This document shows, piece after piece, positions 36,663-46,065 of a stretch of DNA of 64,000 bases (its first letter is position 1; each line of letters begins with the position of its first letter). The position numbers and the translations under genes were made by a program. Origin of the DNA: Hwanghaeella grinnelliae. GTDB taxonomy: Bacteria > Pseudomonadota > Alphaproteobacteria > UBA8366 > Aestuariispiraceae. The notes under the pieces are model-generated. The model was not told the DNA's origin. It searched no databases and saw only the letters and a program-made list of their open reading frames with translations. The stretch is from positions 62,001 through 126,000 of the forward strand of contig NZ_SADE01000004.1 of NCBI RefSeq assembly GCF_004005845.1. Direction: 5' to 3'.

Positions 36663-37370
36663 TTATCCCTTTGTTGACCGCCCCAGGGTTGCGGATTTCG
36701 GGAACCGATGGATCCCCGACCGGCCTAGTAGCCAGATATTGAAACCCTGCGGGAAATGCTGCTCGATCGCCGGGTCACGCACGTTCAGGCCACCGGTGAA
36801 AGCCCCGAATGACGGCAGAATCAATCGTCGCCCATCGCTGACGAAACAACGTGCGGAAACCCGGCTCATCCGGGTCTTCACTGTCGCCTTGGGATGGAAA
36901 TGGCCGGATACTTCGCCGGCAGAGGGCCGATTGGATGCTTCATGCCGGAACAGCAAGGGGCCATCCGTGAATTCCTCCACGATGGTGCCGCCCAGATCCG
37001 GCGGGGGCTCGGGATCGTGGTTGCCGGCCACCCAGATCCATTCGACACGGTTCGTTAAGTCGATCAAGGCCGCCCGGTCCTCGTTGGGCAGGCGCGCCCC
37101 GGCATCGCCGTCGTGAAAACTGTCGCCCAAGGATATGACGCGGGCCGCTTCCGTACGATGCAAGGCCTCATTAAGCTTCTTCAGGGTCGATCGTGTGTCG
37201 TAGGGTGGTAGCAGTTGCCCGCGAGAGGCGAGGGCGCTGCCCTTTTCGAAATGCAAATCCGCAACGATAAGCGTGTTCCGGGCACGCCAGAACAGCGCCC
37301 CGGACAGGTCCGGTTCTAGGTCGGCCCCGTTCAGCCTTATCGTTGTCCGATGTGCTGCTTCAACCATCAT
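36663..37370 (-). CDS. pdeM: Ligase-associated DNA damage response endonuclease PdeM
   Basis: Metallophosphatase-type nuclease of 235 residues. Metal-binding motifs are visible: VADLHFEKGSAL near 36, LGDSFHDGDAG near 75 and VAGNHDPEPP near 112, then SGHFHPKATV near 155. The family is defined by linkage to an ATP-dependent DNA ligase and a large helicase; here only the helicase is present. Its ATG overlaps the helicase stop (ATGA), so the two are coupled. The pair probably acts in DNA repair. Confidence 0.92.
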   Translation of the reverse strand: MMVEAAHRTTIRLNGADLEPDLSGALFWRARNTLIVADLHFEKGSALASRGQLLPPYDTRSTLKKLNEALHRTEAARVISLGDSFHDGDAGARLPNEDRAALIDLTNRVEWIWVAGNHDPEPPPDLGGTIVEEFTDGPLLFRHEASNRPSAGEVSGHFHPKATVKTRMSRVSARCFVSDGRRLILPSFGAFTGGLNVRDPAIEQHFPQGFNIWLLGRSGIHRFPKSATLGRSTKG

Positions 37371-39832
37371 GACAACGGCAATTCGCCGTGAACAATACCG
37401 CCCATTGCCTCTTCGATGAGGTCGTCGGAGGCTTCTATCAACAAATCGTCCATGCCGCTGCCGTAGACGGATTCCTTGCCGATCTCCAGCAGGATCGGCA
37501 CGGCAAGCGGCGAGACGCGGTCCAGGCGGCGGTGGGTTATCCTACCTTGGGCCTTGTGCAGCATCTCAGCCAGCCGCGCCACGTCGGTCAGGCCCGATGC
37601 AGCATCCATCCGGGTCGCCCGCAACAAAATATGGTCAGGATCGTGCTCGCGCAGCACATCGTAGATCAGGTCGGCTGAGAAGGTGACTTGCCGCCCTGTC
37701 TTTTCCTGTCCCGGCAACCGCCGCTCAATCAGGCCTGCGATTATCGCCGCATTGCGGAACGTCCGCTTCATCAGCGAGCTTTCGTCCATCCAGGCTTCCA
37801 GGTCGTCTCCCATCATGTCTTCGTCGAAAAGTGCCGCCACATCGGTGACGGGACGCACGCTCCAAACGGCGATGACGTAGTCGCTGGCGACGAATCCCAG
37901 CGGGCCATAGCCTGCACGTTCCATGCGCCGCGTCAGCAGCATGCCCAGCGTCTGGTGCGCGTTCCGGCCCGCGAAGCAATACGCGACCAGGTAGTTCTTA
38001 CCATGCCTAGGAAAGCTCTCGATTAACAATTGGTCCGGCCCCGGCATGACCGACCGCCATTGCTGCAGGCGCAACCATTCAGAAACCTGTTCCGGCAAGC
38101 GGTTCCACCGGGACGGGTCGGCCAGCATTTCACGCACCTGGTCCGACAGGAAGGTGGTGAAAGGCAGCCGCCCGCCCATATAGGCCGGAATTTTTGGTGC
38201 GTCGCCCTTGGCTTCCGACACCAGCGCCGTGGTCTCGCGGAAACCGTCAAACCGCAGCAACCTGCCGCCGAATACGAAGGTATCGCCGGGCTCCAGGCCG
38301 TTGATGAAGTATTCTTCCACCTCACCCAGAACCGGGCCACGGCGCAGGCGCACCTTGACGGTCGGTTCCTGGATGATTGTCCCGATATTCATCCGGTGGC
38401 GCTGGATCACTTTGGGGCCCGCGACCTCGTAGCTTCCGTTCGCTTTGCGGAACAGGCGCTTGAACTTTTCATAGGCGCGCAGCGCATAACCGCCGTCCTC
38501 GACGTAGCGCAGGACGTCGTCGAAATCCTGCCGGTCGAGGTCCGCATAGGGGCCGGCGCTTGTGATTTCGTCGTACAGGTCGTTCGGATTGAACGGGGCG
38601 GAACAGGCGAGGCCGAGGATGTGCTGCGCCAAGACGTCCAAGGTGCCCGGTCGGGGCGGGTCGCCATCTAACCGCATCGCGTCGACGCCTTCGATCGCGG
38701 CGAGGCATTCGAGCACCTCGAACCGATTGCCGGGGGCAAGAATAGCGCGGCTGGGCGTGTCCAGCCGGTGGCCCGCCCGGCCGATGCGCTGCAACAGGCG
38801 GCTGACTCCCTTCGGGGCCCCCATCTGGATCACCAAATCCACGGCCGCCCAATCAATGCCCAAATCCAGCGACGAGGTCGCGACAACGCCGCGCAGCGCC
38901 CCCCGCGACATCGCGGCTTCCACTTTGCGGCGCTGTTCAACCGCCAAGCTACCGTGGTGCAGGGCGATCGGCAGGTTGTCGTCGTTAATCTTCCAAATGG
39001 TTTGGAACAGGACTTCCGCCTGGGCGCGCGTGTTCACGAAGACGATGGTCACGCCGGATTTCCCGATTTCCTGGTAGACCCGCTCCGCAGCGTGCAGGGC
39101 ATAATGGCCGGACCACGGCAGGTCCATGCCATCCATGATGGAAACCTCCGCCCGTACGCCGCCACCGCCGCGAATGATGTCGACCCCGTCCGGCTTTCCA
39201 TTCGGTGCAAGCCAGCCCCGCAAGGCGTCTTCATGGGCAACCGTGGCGGAGAGGCCGACGCGCCGGCATTCCGGTGCGATCCGGTTGAGCCGCGCCATGC
39301 AAAGGGCCAATTGATCGCCGCGTTTCGTGCCCGCCAGCGCATGGGCCTCGTCGACGACGACCCGTTTCAGCCCAGCGAAAAGCGTCCAGGCTTCTTCGTA
39401 GGAAATCATAAGGGCAAGAGATTCAGGGGTGGTCAGCAGGATATGCGGCGGGTCTTCCTTCTGCCGCGCGCGTTTGGATTGCGGTGTGTCCCCTGTCCGG
39501 GTTTCAACCCGAATCGGCAAACCCATTTCGGAAATCGGTGTCTCCAGGTTGCGGTGTATGTCTACCGCAAGGGCTTTCAATGGAGAGATATATAGCGTGT
39601 GCAGACCGGCAGGCGCGTTGTCTGCCAATTCGACCATGGATGCCAGGAATCCGGACAGGGTCTTTCCCCCACCGGTTGGCGCGATTACAAGGGAATCCAA
39701 GCCTTTCCGGGCAGCGCGAACCATTTCCAACTGATGCGGATGCGGCACCCAGCCACGGGCGGCAAACCATTCCTTGAATACCGCGGGTAGCGGAATGTCC
39801 GAGTTATCCGGGCTTGTGTCGCGTGAAATCAT
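37367..39832 (-). CDS. Ligase-associated DNA damage response DEXH-box helicase (Lhr-like)
   Basis: Superfamily 2 helicase of 821 residues. Motif I is APTGGGKTLSGF near 56, motif II VVVDEAHAL near 157, motif III LSATVA near 198 and motif VI QRIGRAGHR near 360. The remaining half carries the Lhr core-type winged-helix and C-terminal domains, including GDTFVFGGRLLRFDGF near 530. The length agrees with the ~820-residue subfamily, shorter than full Lhr. It precedes pdeM in a coupled two-gene operon. The ligase and exonuclease partners are outside this window or absent. Confidence 0.93.
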   Translation of the reverse strand: MISRDTSPDNSDIPLPAVFKEWFAARGWVPHPHQLEMVRAARKGLDSLVIAPTGGGKTLSGFLASMVELADNAPAGLHTLYISPLKALAVDIHRNLETPISEMGLPIRVETRTGDTPQSKRARQKEDPPHILLTTPESLALMISYEEAWTLFAGLKRVVVDEAHALAGTKRGDQLALCMARLNRIAPECRRVGLSATVAHEDALRGWLAPNGKPDGVDIIRGGGGVRAEVSIMDGMDLPWSGHYALHAAERVYQEIGKSGVTIVFVNTRAQAEVLFQTIWKINDDNLPIALHHGSLAVEQRRKVEAAMSRGALRGVVATSSLDLGIDWAAVDLVIQMGAPKGVSRLLQRIGRAGHRLDTPSRAILAPGNRFEVLECLAAIEGVDAMRLDGDPPRPGTLDVLAQHILGLACSAPFNPNDLYDEITSAGPYADLDRQDFDDVLRYVEDGGYALRAYEKFKRLFRKANGSYEVAGPKVIQRHRMNIGTIIQEPTVKVRLRRGPVLGEVEEYFINGLEPGDTFVFGGRLLRFDGFRETTALVSEAKGDAPKIPAYMGGRLPFTTFLSDQVREMLADPSRWNRLPEQVSEWLRLQQWRSVMPGPDQLLIESFPRHGKNYLVAYCFAGRNAHQTLGMLLTRRMERAGYGPLGFVASDYVIAVWSVRPVTDVAALFDEDMMGDDLEAWMDESSLMKRTFRNAAIIAGLIERRLPGQEKTGRQVTFSADLIYDVLREHDPDHILLRATRMDAASGLTDVARLAEMLHKAQGRITHRRLDRVSPLAVPILLEIGKESVYGSGMDDLLIEASDDLIEEAMGGIVHGELPLS

Positions 39833-39896
39833 GTGATTCCAGTTTCGGTATTCATTTTGGCTCGCCTGATCCGGGCGATGGGGGAGTACTGTTAGA

Positions 39897-40976
39897 ATGT
39901 CCGTTACAGAGTATTTCTCAAGCGACTATGCGGAAGCCCGCGAAAAGTTCACCGACGCGGCCCGTGCTGCCGGTGCGGAACTTGCCCGTTTCATCAATCC
40001 TGAAAAAGGGCCGAAGGGTGAGGAACTGAGCACCGATATCGCCTGGCTTGGGCCACGCGATGCCGCGAATGTCTTGGTCACGATTTCCGCCACACATGGC
40101 GCTGAAGGTTTTTGCGGTTCCGGTGTCCAGGTCGGTTGGTTCCGGTCGGGCCGGGCAGCCCGCCTGCCGGCCAACACTGCTCTTCTGCAGATCCACGCCA
40201 TCAACCCCTATGGCTTTGCCTGGCTCCGCCGTACCAATGAAGACAATGTCGATCTGAACCGGAATTTCGTCGATTTCGATCAGCCCCTTCCAGTCAACGA
40301 TGGGTACGTGACGTATCAGGATATCATCTGCCCGAAGGAATGGTCGGACGAGATCGCCGCTAAGACGAGTGCCGAGATCGACCGCCTTATCGACGACTTG
40401 CCGCCGCTTGTCATGCAGGGGGCGGTTTCCTCCGGCCAGTATGTCGACTCGAAAGGTGTCTTTTATGGCGGGACGCGGCCGACATGGTCCCGAAAGACGC
40501 TTGAGGCGATCATCGACACATATCTGTCCGTCGCGAAACGTGTGGCCATCATCGATTACCACACCGGCCTTGGTCCGCGGGGTTATGGCGAGCGGATCGG
40601 CGATGGCGGGGCGGGCAATCCGTCTTGGGAGCGGGCCCAGGACTGGTGGGGTGACCTGACGTCCTCGGATGACGGATCGTCAACCTCCGCACCCCTTCAT
40701 GGCACCAACCTGAACGCGATGGCGGACCGGATGCCCGAGGCTGAAGTGACCTCCATCGCGCTGGAATACGGAACCCGGCCGTTGCATGACGTGTTGCTGG
40801 CCGTGCGTTCCGACGCTTGGCTGCATGCCTATGGCGACTTGGATTCGGAGCAGGGGCGCGCGATCAAGGCCTTTGTGCGCGATGCCTTCTATCAGGATGC
40901 GGACGACTGGAAACAGATGATCTGGTCGCGCGGTATCGACACCCAGGAAATTGCCCTTGCTCGCTTGGCCGGCTAG
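39897..40976 (+). CDS. DUF2817 family M14-like metallopeptidase
   Basis: Cytosolic protein of 359 residues, predicted zinc carboxypeptidase fold. SATHGAEGFCGSGVQ near 65 supplies His and Glu for zinc, NEDNVDLNRNF near 118 is the M14-style Asn-Arg segment, and VAIIDYHTGLGPRG near 220 gives the third zinc ligand. SIALEYGTRP near 285 contains the candidate catalytic Glu. These match the DUF2817 subgroup, whose substrate is not established. A GGGGGAG ribosome site lies 10 bases before the ATG. It stands alone. Confidence 0.88.
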   Translation: MSVTEYFSSDYAEAREKFTDAARAAGAELARFINPEKGPKGEELSTDIAWLGPRDAANVLVTISATHGAEGFCGSGVQVGWFRSGRAARLPANTALLQIHAINPYGFAWLRRTNEDNVDLNRNFVDFDQPLPVNDGYVTYQDIICPKEWSDEIAAKTSAEIDRLIDDLPPLVMQGAVSSGQYVDSKGVFYGGTRPTWSRKTLEAIIDTYLSVAKRVAIIDYHTGLGPRGYGERIGDGGAGNPSWERAQDWWGDLTSSDDGSSTSAPLHGTNLNAMADRMPEAEVTSIALEYGTRPLHDVLLAVRSDAWLHAYGDLDSEQGRAIKAFVRDAFYQDADDWKQMIWSRGIDTQEIALARLAG

Positions 40977-41000
40977 ACAGCCAGCGGCCCAGGCGGGGCG

Positions 41001-41846
41001 TCAGCCGGTCTGCCCGGGCGTTTTCGCCGCCATTATCTGATCTTCAAGCATTGTCGGCAGGAATATCCAACTATCGGCAACGGAGATGGGCGTGATCGAC
41101 CAACGGTCTTCCAATATCGATGCCCAAACCCGCAGGCAGAGGGCGATTGCAACGTAAAGAACGACCGGCAGAAACGCCATCCAATCGCCGAACGTGATCA
41201 GCACCGCATTCGCTTTGAAGATCCCGACCAAATCACCGGGCCATGATCCCCGAAGCCAAAACAAGAACCCGATTGCGGCAACCAGCATGTGCAGGGCTGC
41301 CCAGCGCCTGATCGCGAAAGCAAAGACAGCCCTGCGGTTGGTTTTGGCGTTGTCATCTTTCGGTGCCAGCGTGGCATGCAATTGGATTGCAAACGGGAAC
41401 GCGAAGAACGCAAGCATGACGACAAGCATCGGCTGTTCCGCCTGAAAATACAGCTCGGTGCTCCACAACAGCATCAGAACCGGAAAAATGAAGAATGCAC
41501 ATGATATGCGCACGGCCAGCAGCCCCGCCAACCTTGCGAATGACGCCTTGCTCTTGACCAAATGCCAGACAGGAATGGACATTAACAGGGATACCACCGT
41601 CGCCGCCGCACAGGTCCAGATGTTGAACCATGTTGCGGAGACAAGATCACTCAGAACGTCGGATCCCCTCTGGCTCGCCCCCAGGTAGAGTGTTTTCCCC
41701 TCCACCACGAAACCAGGTTCGGCAAACTGTTCATCTGTGACCGGTTGGCCCGCAGGAAAAGCGGAAAGCAAGCTGCCGACGATCAGGAAAAGAACAAGTG
41801 CCGTGGTCAAAAATGCGGCGATGCCGGTCTTTGCCGTACTGAACAT
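41001..41846 (-). CDS. Orphan membrane protein resembling a DppC/OppC-type permease
   Basis: Protein of 281 residues with about six hydrophobic helices. The segment TLYLGASQRGSDVLSDLV near 53-70 resembles the conserved periplasmic entry of dipeptide permeases (LGTDxxGRDVLSRxIYG), followed by a long helix. The C-terminal GDWMAFLPVVLYVAIALCLR resembles the DppC ending that precedes GDxLRDxLDPR. The cytoplasmic EAA coupling loop is not recognisable, and no ATPase, partner or binding-protein gene is nearby. It could be a diverged permease with a new role, or the resemblance could be chance. Function unknown. Confidence 0.5.
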   Translation of the reverse strand: MFSTAKTGIAAFLTTALVLFLIVGSLLSAFPAGQPVTDEQFAEPGFVVEGKTLYLGASQRGSDVLSDLVSATWFNIWTCAAATVVSLLMSIPVWHLVKSKASFARLAGLLAVRISCAFFIFPVLMLLWSTELYFQAEQPMLVVMLAFFAFPFAIQLHATLAPKDDNAKTNRRAVFAFAIRRWAALHMLVAAIGFLFWLRGSWPGDLVGIFKANAVLITFGDWMAFLPVVLYVAIALCLRVWASILEDRWSITPISVADSWIFLPTMLEDQIMAAKTPGQTG

Positions 41847-41965
41847 CTACCTAGACCGCCTCGCTGTTGTGGGGTTTTTGCCTTCACAACATATAATAGA
41901 ATTCTGCTTCGGCAGGTAAACAAATTGCGTACCTCATCCGCACTGCCCTGTGCCGCGCTGATCGC

Positions 41966-42403
41966 TCAACTTGGTGGGCTGCTCTTGATTGCCTCAATAG
42001 CGGCGCGGAAGCGCTCTGCCGTCGCGGCGAAGGCCGCTTCCGTGTAGGGCTCTGGATCGCCGACACCCCAGACCGGCCCGGCCCAGGCGGGATCACTTTC
42101 GAATCGCGCAATGACGTGCACGTGGAGTTGCGGGACCTGGTTGCCCAGTGCCGCGACATTCATCTTGAAGGCATCGACCTCTCGCTCCAGTGCGGCCGAA
42201 CATCCGGCGACTTCCTCCATCAACTGAAACCGGTCTGTCGCATCCAGGCCGTGGATCTCCCGCACATCGGGGCGGCGCGGGACCAGGATCAGCCAGGGAT
42301 AGCGGCAGTCGTTCATCAGCAGAACCCGGCACAGTGGCAAATCCAGGACTTGCTTTGTGTCGCCTTCCAGTTTCGGATGAAGGTCGAAATTCGATTGGGG
42401 CAC
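41966..42403 (-). CDS. HIT domain-containing protein
   Basis: Nucleotide-binding histidine triad protein of 145 residues starting at GTG with GGGAGAG ahead. The signature QVPQLHVHVIAR holds His94 and His96; the third His of the classical HxHxH motif is missing and replaced by Ile-Ala, as in a known subgroup of proteobacterial HIT proteins. Because the middle His is the nucleophile, activity could persist. PWLILVPRRPDVREIHGL near 36 is the substrate-binding strand. It is divergent from the glycerate kinase gene. Confidence 0.9.
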   Translation of the reverse strand: MPQSNFDLHPKLEGDTKQVLDLPLCRVLLMNDCRYPWLILVPRRPDVREIHGLDATDRFQLMEEVAGCSAALEREVDAFKMNVAALGNQVPQLHVHVIARFESDPAWAGPVWGVGDPEPYTEAAFAATAERFRAAIEAIKSSPPS

Positions 42404-42480
42404 GTTTCTCTCCCAGGCCGGTTCTCGTTTCAGCAGGATCAGGCCGGAAACAAGTCCCCTCTGTCAAATGGATGGTCAGG

Positions 42481-43770
42481 ATGGCGGAAACCCGCGATTT
42501 GCTTTTGGAAATGTTTCATGCAGCGGTGCGCGCCGCCGATCCGATGCTTTGCGTACCCCCGTGTCTGCCCGAACCGGCGAAGGATGGGCGGACGATCGTC
42601 GTCGGGGCGGGCAAGGCGTCCGCCGTCATGGCCCAAGCGACCGAAGCGCATTGGGGAAAAAATTATCCCGGTCATGAACTGGAAGGCGTCGTTGTCACGC
42701 GGTACGGCTATGCCGTTCCCTGTTCAAAGATCAAGATACTTGAAGCGTCGCATCCCGTTCCCGATGAAAAAGGCATGGCCGCCGCCCAGGAAATCCTGGA
42801 AGCCGTCAGCGGCCTTACCGAAAAAGACCTCGTCATCTGCCTGATATCCGGCGGGGGATCCGCGCTGCTGACCGTGCCGGCGGGGGATATGACCTTGGCG
42901 GACAAGCAGGCGGTCAACAAGGCGCTGCTGGCATCGGGCGCAACGATCGACGAGATGAATTGCATCCGTAAGCATCTGTCCAAGATCAAGGGTGGACAGT
43001 TAGCTGCCGCCTGCGCACCGGCGAAGGTGATCAGCATCCTGATTTCCGATGTGCCGGGTGACGATCCGCAGGTAATCGCATCCGGGCCTACGGTCCCCGA
43101 TGATACGACCTTCGCGGAGGCGATGAGGCTGGTGCGGCACTACGACATGGACCTGCCCGCCGCCGCGATGGCAATTCTGGACGCAGGCGTGCAGGAAACC
43201 CCGAAGCCTGGCGATCCGATCTTCGAGAATACCGAAATTCGTATGGCGGCGGCGCCGCGCCTATCCCTGAACGCTGCGGCGGATGTCGCCCGGAAGGCCG
43301 GCATCGCTCCGCTCATTCTGGGGGACAGCCTTGAAGGAGAAAGCCGGGAGGTCGGGACGGTTCTGGCAGGGATTGCCCAATCCGCGCGGGCCCATGGCAC
43401 ACCGGTCGCAGCCCCTGCAGTCTTGCTGTCCGGTGGCGAGACAACAGTCACTTTGCGGGGCAAAGGCCGTGGCGGGCCGAATGCGGAATGTGTGTTGGGG
43501 ATGGCGCTTGCCTTGGATGGGCAAGCGGGCCTGTCGGCCCTGTGTTGCGATACGGACGGCATTGACGGGTCGGAGGACAATGCGGGGGCGATGATCGATC
43601 CCGGCACCCTGGACCGGGCCAGGGACAAAGGGGTCGATGCGGCTGCGTATCTGCGCAACAACGACGCCTATGGGTTCTTCCAGGCAGTCGACGGGTTGGT
43701 CATCACCGGACCGACAAAGACCAATGTAAACGATTTTCGCGCAATTTTGATTGAGCCCTCAAAAGGGTGA
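42481..43770 (+). CDS. Glycerate 2-kinase, MOFRL type
   Basis: Kinase of 429 residues that phosphorylates glycerate to 2-phosphoglycerate, or hydroxypyruvate reductase-type relatives (TtuD). VVGAGKASAVMA near 42 and LISGGGSALLTVPAG near 120 are nucleotide and substrate contacts. The C-terminal MOFRL domain has SGGETTVTLRGKGRGGPNAEC and CDTDGIDGSEDNAGAMID. An ATG at 42472 is an alternative start; the long upstream frame is antisense to the HIT gene. Glycerate from the glyoxylate or tartrate route would enter glycolysis here. Confidence 0.9.
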   Translation: MAETRDLLLEMFHAAVRAADPMLCVPPCLPEPAKDGRTIVVGAGKASAVMAQATEAHWGKNYPGHELEGVVVTRYGYAVPCSKIKILEASHPVPDEKGMAAAQEILEAVSGLTEKDLVICLISGGGSALLTVPAGDMTLADKQAVNKALLASGATIDEMNCIRKHLSKIKGGQLAAACAPAKVISILISDVPGDDPQVIASGPTVPDDTTFAEAMRLVRHYDMDLPAAAMAILDAGVQETPKPGDPIFENTEIRMAAAPRLSLNAAADVARKAGIAPLILGDSLEGESREVGTVLAGIAQSARAHGTPVAAPAVLLSGGETTVTLRGKGRGGPNAECVLGMALALDGQAGLSALCCDTDGIDGSEDNAGAMIDPGTLDRARDKGVDAAAYLRNNDAYGFFQAVDGLVITGPTKTNVNDFRAILIEPSKG

Positions 43771-43777
43771 TGAAGGC

Positions 43778-44539
43778 CTAGCCGAGTTTCCTGAATACCC
43801 AGTTGGCGGCGAAACCGGCGGCCATCGCGACAATGATGGCTAATATTCCGTGCAGGGCCGGAAAGGTGTTCGCTATGCGGAAAATCTGCGCGCCCGCGCC
43901 AACCTTGCTGACGAAAAGCGGTGTCGTCTGCCCGCTTTGAATCTCGCCGTTCCGCGCCAGTAATGTCTCAATAACATAAGTGCCGATCGGGACATTCGCC
44001 GGAAAATATACCGAGGTTCGGAACAGACGTTGGCCGCGTTTCTGGATTGTGCCGGGCACAGCGCTGTACAGGCCGTGCGCCTGTTGGTTTCGTATCAGGG
44101 AAGATCGGAAATTCTCGATTTCGACCGGGTCCTCACCCTGCGGCGCGATCATGCGTATGTTCTGCGCGCCGATCTGATGGCGATGAAGAACCGGTAGAGG
44201 CAAGCCTTCCGTCGCCCCTTGCGTCATTGCGACATGATAAAAGGACGGGGTTTCCTCGAAGGTCATCGAGTCCCGGTTCATCCAGATGCCGGCAATGCGC
44301 TCTTTTCGACGAACGGTCACGTCCGTCGGTGGACCGTGAACGACGACGATGACGTCGCCATCCTCCTCGATCGATCCGAACAGCAGCAATTCTGTTCCGG
44401 TGAACCCTGTCGTGATCGCCACCAGATGATCGGACAGATCCGCAATCAGCGGTTCGGCCTGCGCATTGCGGGGGGCAATGATACCTAGGAAAATTGCGGT
44501 TGTTAGAACCAGCGGAGAGAGGCGGGAAATAGAGATCAT
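43778..44539 (-). CDS. TIGR02186 family membrane-anchored protein
   Basis: Protein of 253 residues with an N-terminal signal (about 5-28), a periplasmic beta-rich domain and one C-terminal helix (about 222-245, FPALHGILAIIVAMAAGFAANW). FTGTELLLFGSIEEDGDVIVVVHGP near 44 and RTSVYFPANVPIGTYVIETLL near 175 are TIGR02186 features. In many alphaproteobacteria it follows a TSUP permease, as here (8 bp after its stop). It is probably an accessory of that permease. A GTG at 44563 is possible but would overlap the permease gene. Confidence 0.85.
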   Translation of the reverse strand: MISISRLSPLVLTTAIFLGIIAPRNAQAEPLIADLSDHLVAITTGFTGTELLLFGSIEEDGDVIVVVHGPPTDVTVRRKERIAGIWMNRDSMTFEETPSFYHVAMTQGATEGLPLPVLHRHQIGAQNIRMIAPQGEDPVEIENFRSSLIRNQQAHGLYSAVPGTIQKRGQRLFRTSVYFPANVPIGTYVIETLLARNGEIQSGQTTPLFVSKVGAGAQIFRIANTFPALHGILAIIVAMAAGFAANWVFRKLG

Positions 44540-44546
44540 CGACCCG

Positions 44547-45476
44547 TCAGTGCCCGACGCCACTGGAAAAACTCAGCGAATAAATGTCGCTGGGTGGAAT
44601 GATAAGGTCCAGCATGATTTTGATGCCAACCGCCAGCACCATTGCGGCGAGCAGACCGCGCAGATGCTCGCCACGCAGCTTCGCTCCCAGGCGAGTTCCG
44701 AATTGTGCACCGATCACGGATCCGATCAGCAGCAGCAAGGCGAGAACAATATCCACGGTCTGGTTCAAATAGGACTGTAGGAAGGTCGCATTCGCGGCAA
44801 CGAAGATGATCTGGAACAATGACGTTCCGACGACGACGGAAGTCGGCATGCCCAAAAGGTAGATCATGGCAGGCACCATGACGAAGCCGCCGCCCACGCC
44901 CATGATCGCGGACAAAACACCGACAAGGAAGCCGATGGCGAGCGGCAGGAAAGCGCTGATATAGAGCTGCGAACGACGGAACCGCATTTTGAAAGGTAGG
45001 CCATGCAGCCAATTGTGTTCGTGCAGCTTCCGCCCGGTTCCCGCTTTGCCGGACTTCGTCCGCATCATCGCCTTGATGCTTTCAATCAGCATCAACGCGC
45101 CGATGACGCCCAGGAAAATGACGTAGGAGAGTTTGATGACCAGGTCGATCTGCCCCAATGTGCGCAGCAAGGCGAAAAGCCAGACGCCGAATGTGGACCC
45201 GACGATGCCGCCAATCAGCAGAACGGTGCCCATCTTGAAGTCGACATTGCCGCGCCGCCAATGCGCCATGACGCCGGAAACCGATGTCGCCACGATTTGT
45301 CCGGCCTGGGTTCCCACCGCGACGGGTGAGGGAACGCCGATGAAGAACAGCAGAGGTGTCAGCAGGAAGCCGCCGCCGACGCCGAAAATTCCGGAAAGAA
45401 CGCCTACGCCCACACCCATCCCCAGAATGAGGAAGATGTTCACCGACATCTCCGCGATGGGTAAGTAGACGTGCAT
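44547..45476 (-). CDS. TSUP family (TauE/SafE) permease
   Basis: Inner-membrane permease of 309 residues with eight hydrophobic helices in two halves. Each half begins with the TSUP glycine motif: GIFGVGGGFLLTPLL near 29 and AIMGVGGGFVMVPAM near 188. Between them is a basic cytosolic loop (RTKSGKAGTGRKLHEHNW). Substrates in the family are sulfite, sulfoacetate, thiosulfate or taurine. The downstream TIGR02186 gene and the TusA gene on the other side make a sulfur compound plausible. Confidence 0.9.
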   Translation of the reverse strand: MHVYLPIAEMSVNIFLILGMGVGVGVLSGIFGVGGGFLLTPLLFFIGVPSPVAVGTQAGQIVATSVSGVMAHWRRGNVDFKMGTVLLIGGIVGSTFGVWLFALLRTLGQIDLVIKLSYVIFLGVIGALMLIESIKAMMRTKSGKAGTGRKLHEHNWLHGLPFKMRFRRSQLYISAFLPLAIGFLVGVLSAIMGVGGGFVMVPAMIYLLGMPTSVVVGTSLFQIIFVAANATFLQSYLNQTVDIVLALLLLIGSVIGAQFGTRLGAKLRGEHLRGLLAAMVLAVGIKIMLDLIIPPSDIYSLSFSSGVGH

Positions 45477-45722
45477 CGGTTAGCCAGGCATGACTCTAAT
45501 CGGCCAGGTCGTTCACCGAAGGCAGGACCACTTCAGACAGTGGTGCAGGAACCCCAATGACGCTGACGTGAAAAATTGAAACTAGGAGATATAAATCAGA
45601 TTCGACAAGGCGTTGCACCTGTTCTTACAGGTATTGCGACCATATATTCGTGATTTCCGCCTCTGCGTTGCTGCGATGCATCAATTTGGCGGCTTATCGG
45701 CAATTATGTTAGGCGGGTTGCG
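45477..45722. other. Divergent promoter region, about 250 bp
   Basis: Separates the TSUP permease (minus) from the TusA gene (plus). It is AT-richer than its surroundings (for example 45570-45660) and should contain both promoters. No hairpin terminator, RNA gene or clear operator is visible to me. Confidence 0.4.
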
Positions 45723-45962
45723 ATGCGGGAACCGGGTGCAGACGAACATTTGCTGGATGCGACGGGCCTGCTGTGTCCCTTGCCGGTCCTCAAGGCGCGA
45801 AAGGCCTTGAAGCCGATGACCAGCGGCGGGCGGCTGGTCATCCTGGCCACCGATCCAGGCGCTGTCGCCGATTTTCAGTCCTTCTGCGAGGCCCAGGGCC
45901 ACAGGCTGATCGATTGGTCGGAAAAGGACGGTGAATACCGGTTCGAAATCCAGAAAGCGTGA
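45723..45962 (+). CDS. TusA family sulfurtransferase
   Basis: Small protein of 79 residues. Cys18 in LDATGLLCPLPVLKARKAL is the persulfide-carrying residue followed by the CPxP helix cap. The TusA fold is completed by GGRLVILATDPGA and the ending EYRFEIQKA. TusA proteins pass sulfur for tRNA thiolation or molybdenum cofactor-related steps, including formate dehydrogenase sulfuration. It is 104 bp upstream of an unknown 87-residue gene. Confidence 0.92.
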   Translation: MREPGADEHLLDATGLLCPLPVLKARKALKPMTSGGRLVILATDPGAVADFQSFCEAQGHRLIDWSEKDGEYRFEIQKA

Positions 45963-46065
45963 TCGTCAGGATTTCTTAACCAGTTCCGAATTAGCGTTCT
46001 TTGCACTAACATCGTTTGAAACACCGGTGATTTGCCGGCTGAACGAAAGGGGCGAGGACGCAACC

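Noticed and set aside
41966-42403. HIT protein as a broken gene because the third His is missing
   Set aside because: The HVHVIA pattern is known in intact proteobacterial HIT proteins and the rest of the domain is normal.
42190-42480. Upstream extension of glycerate kinase
   Set aside because: Antisense to the HIT gene; family N-terminus begins around 42481.
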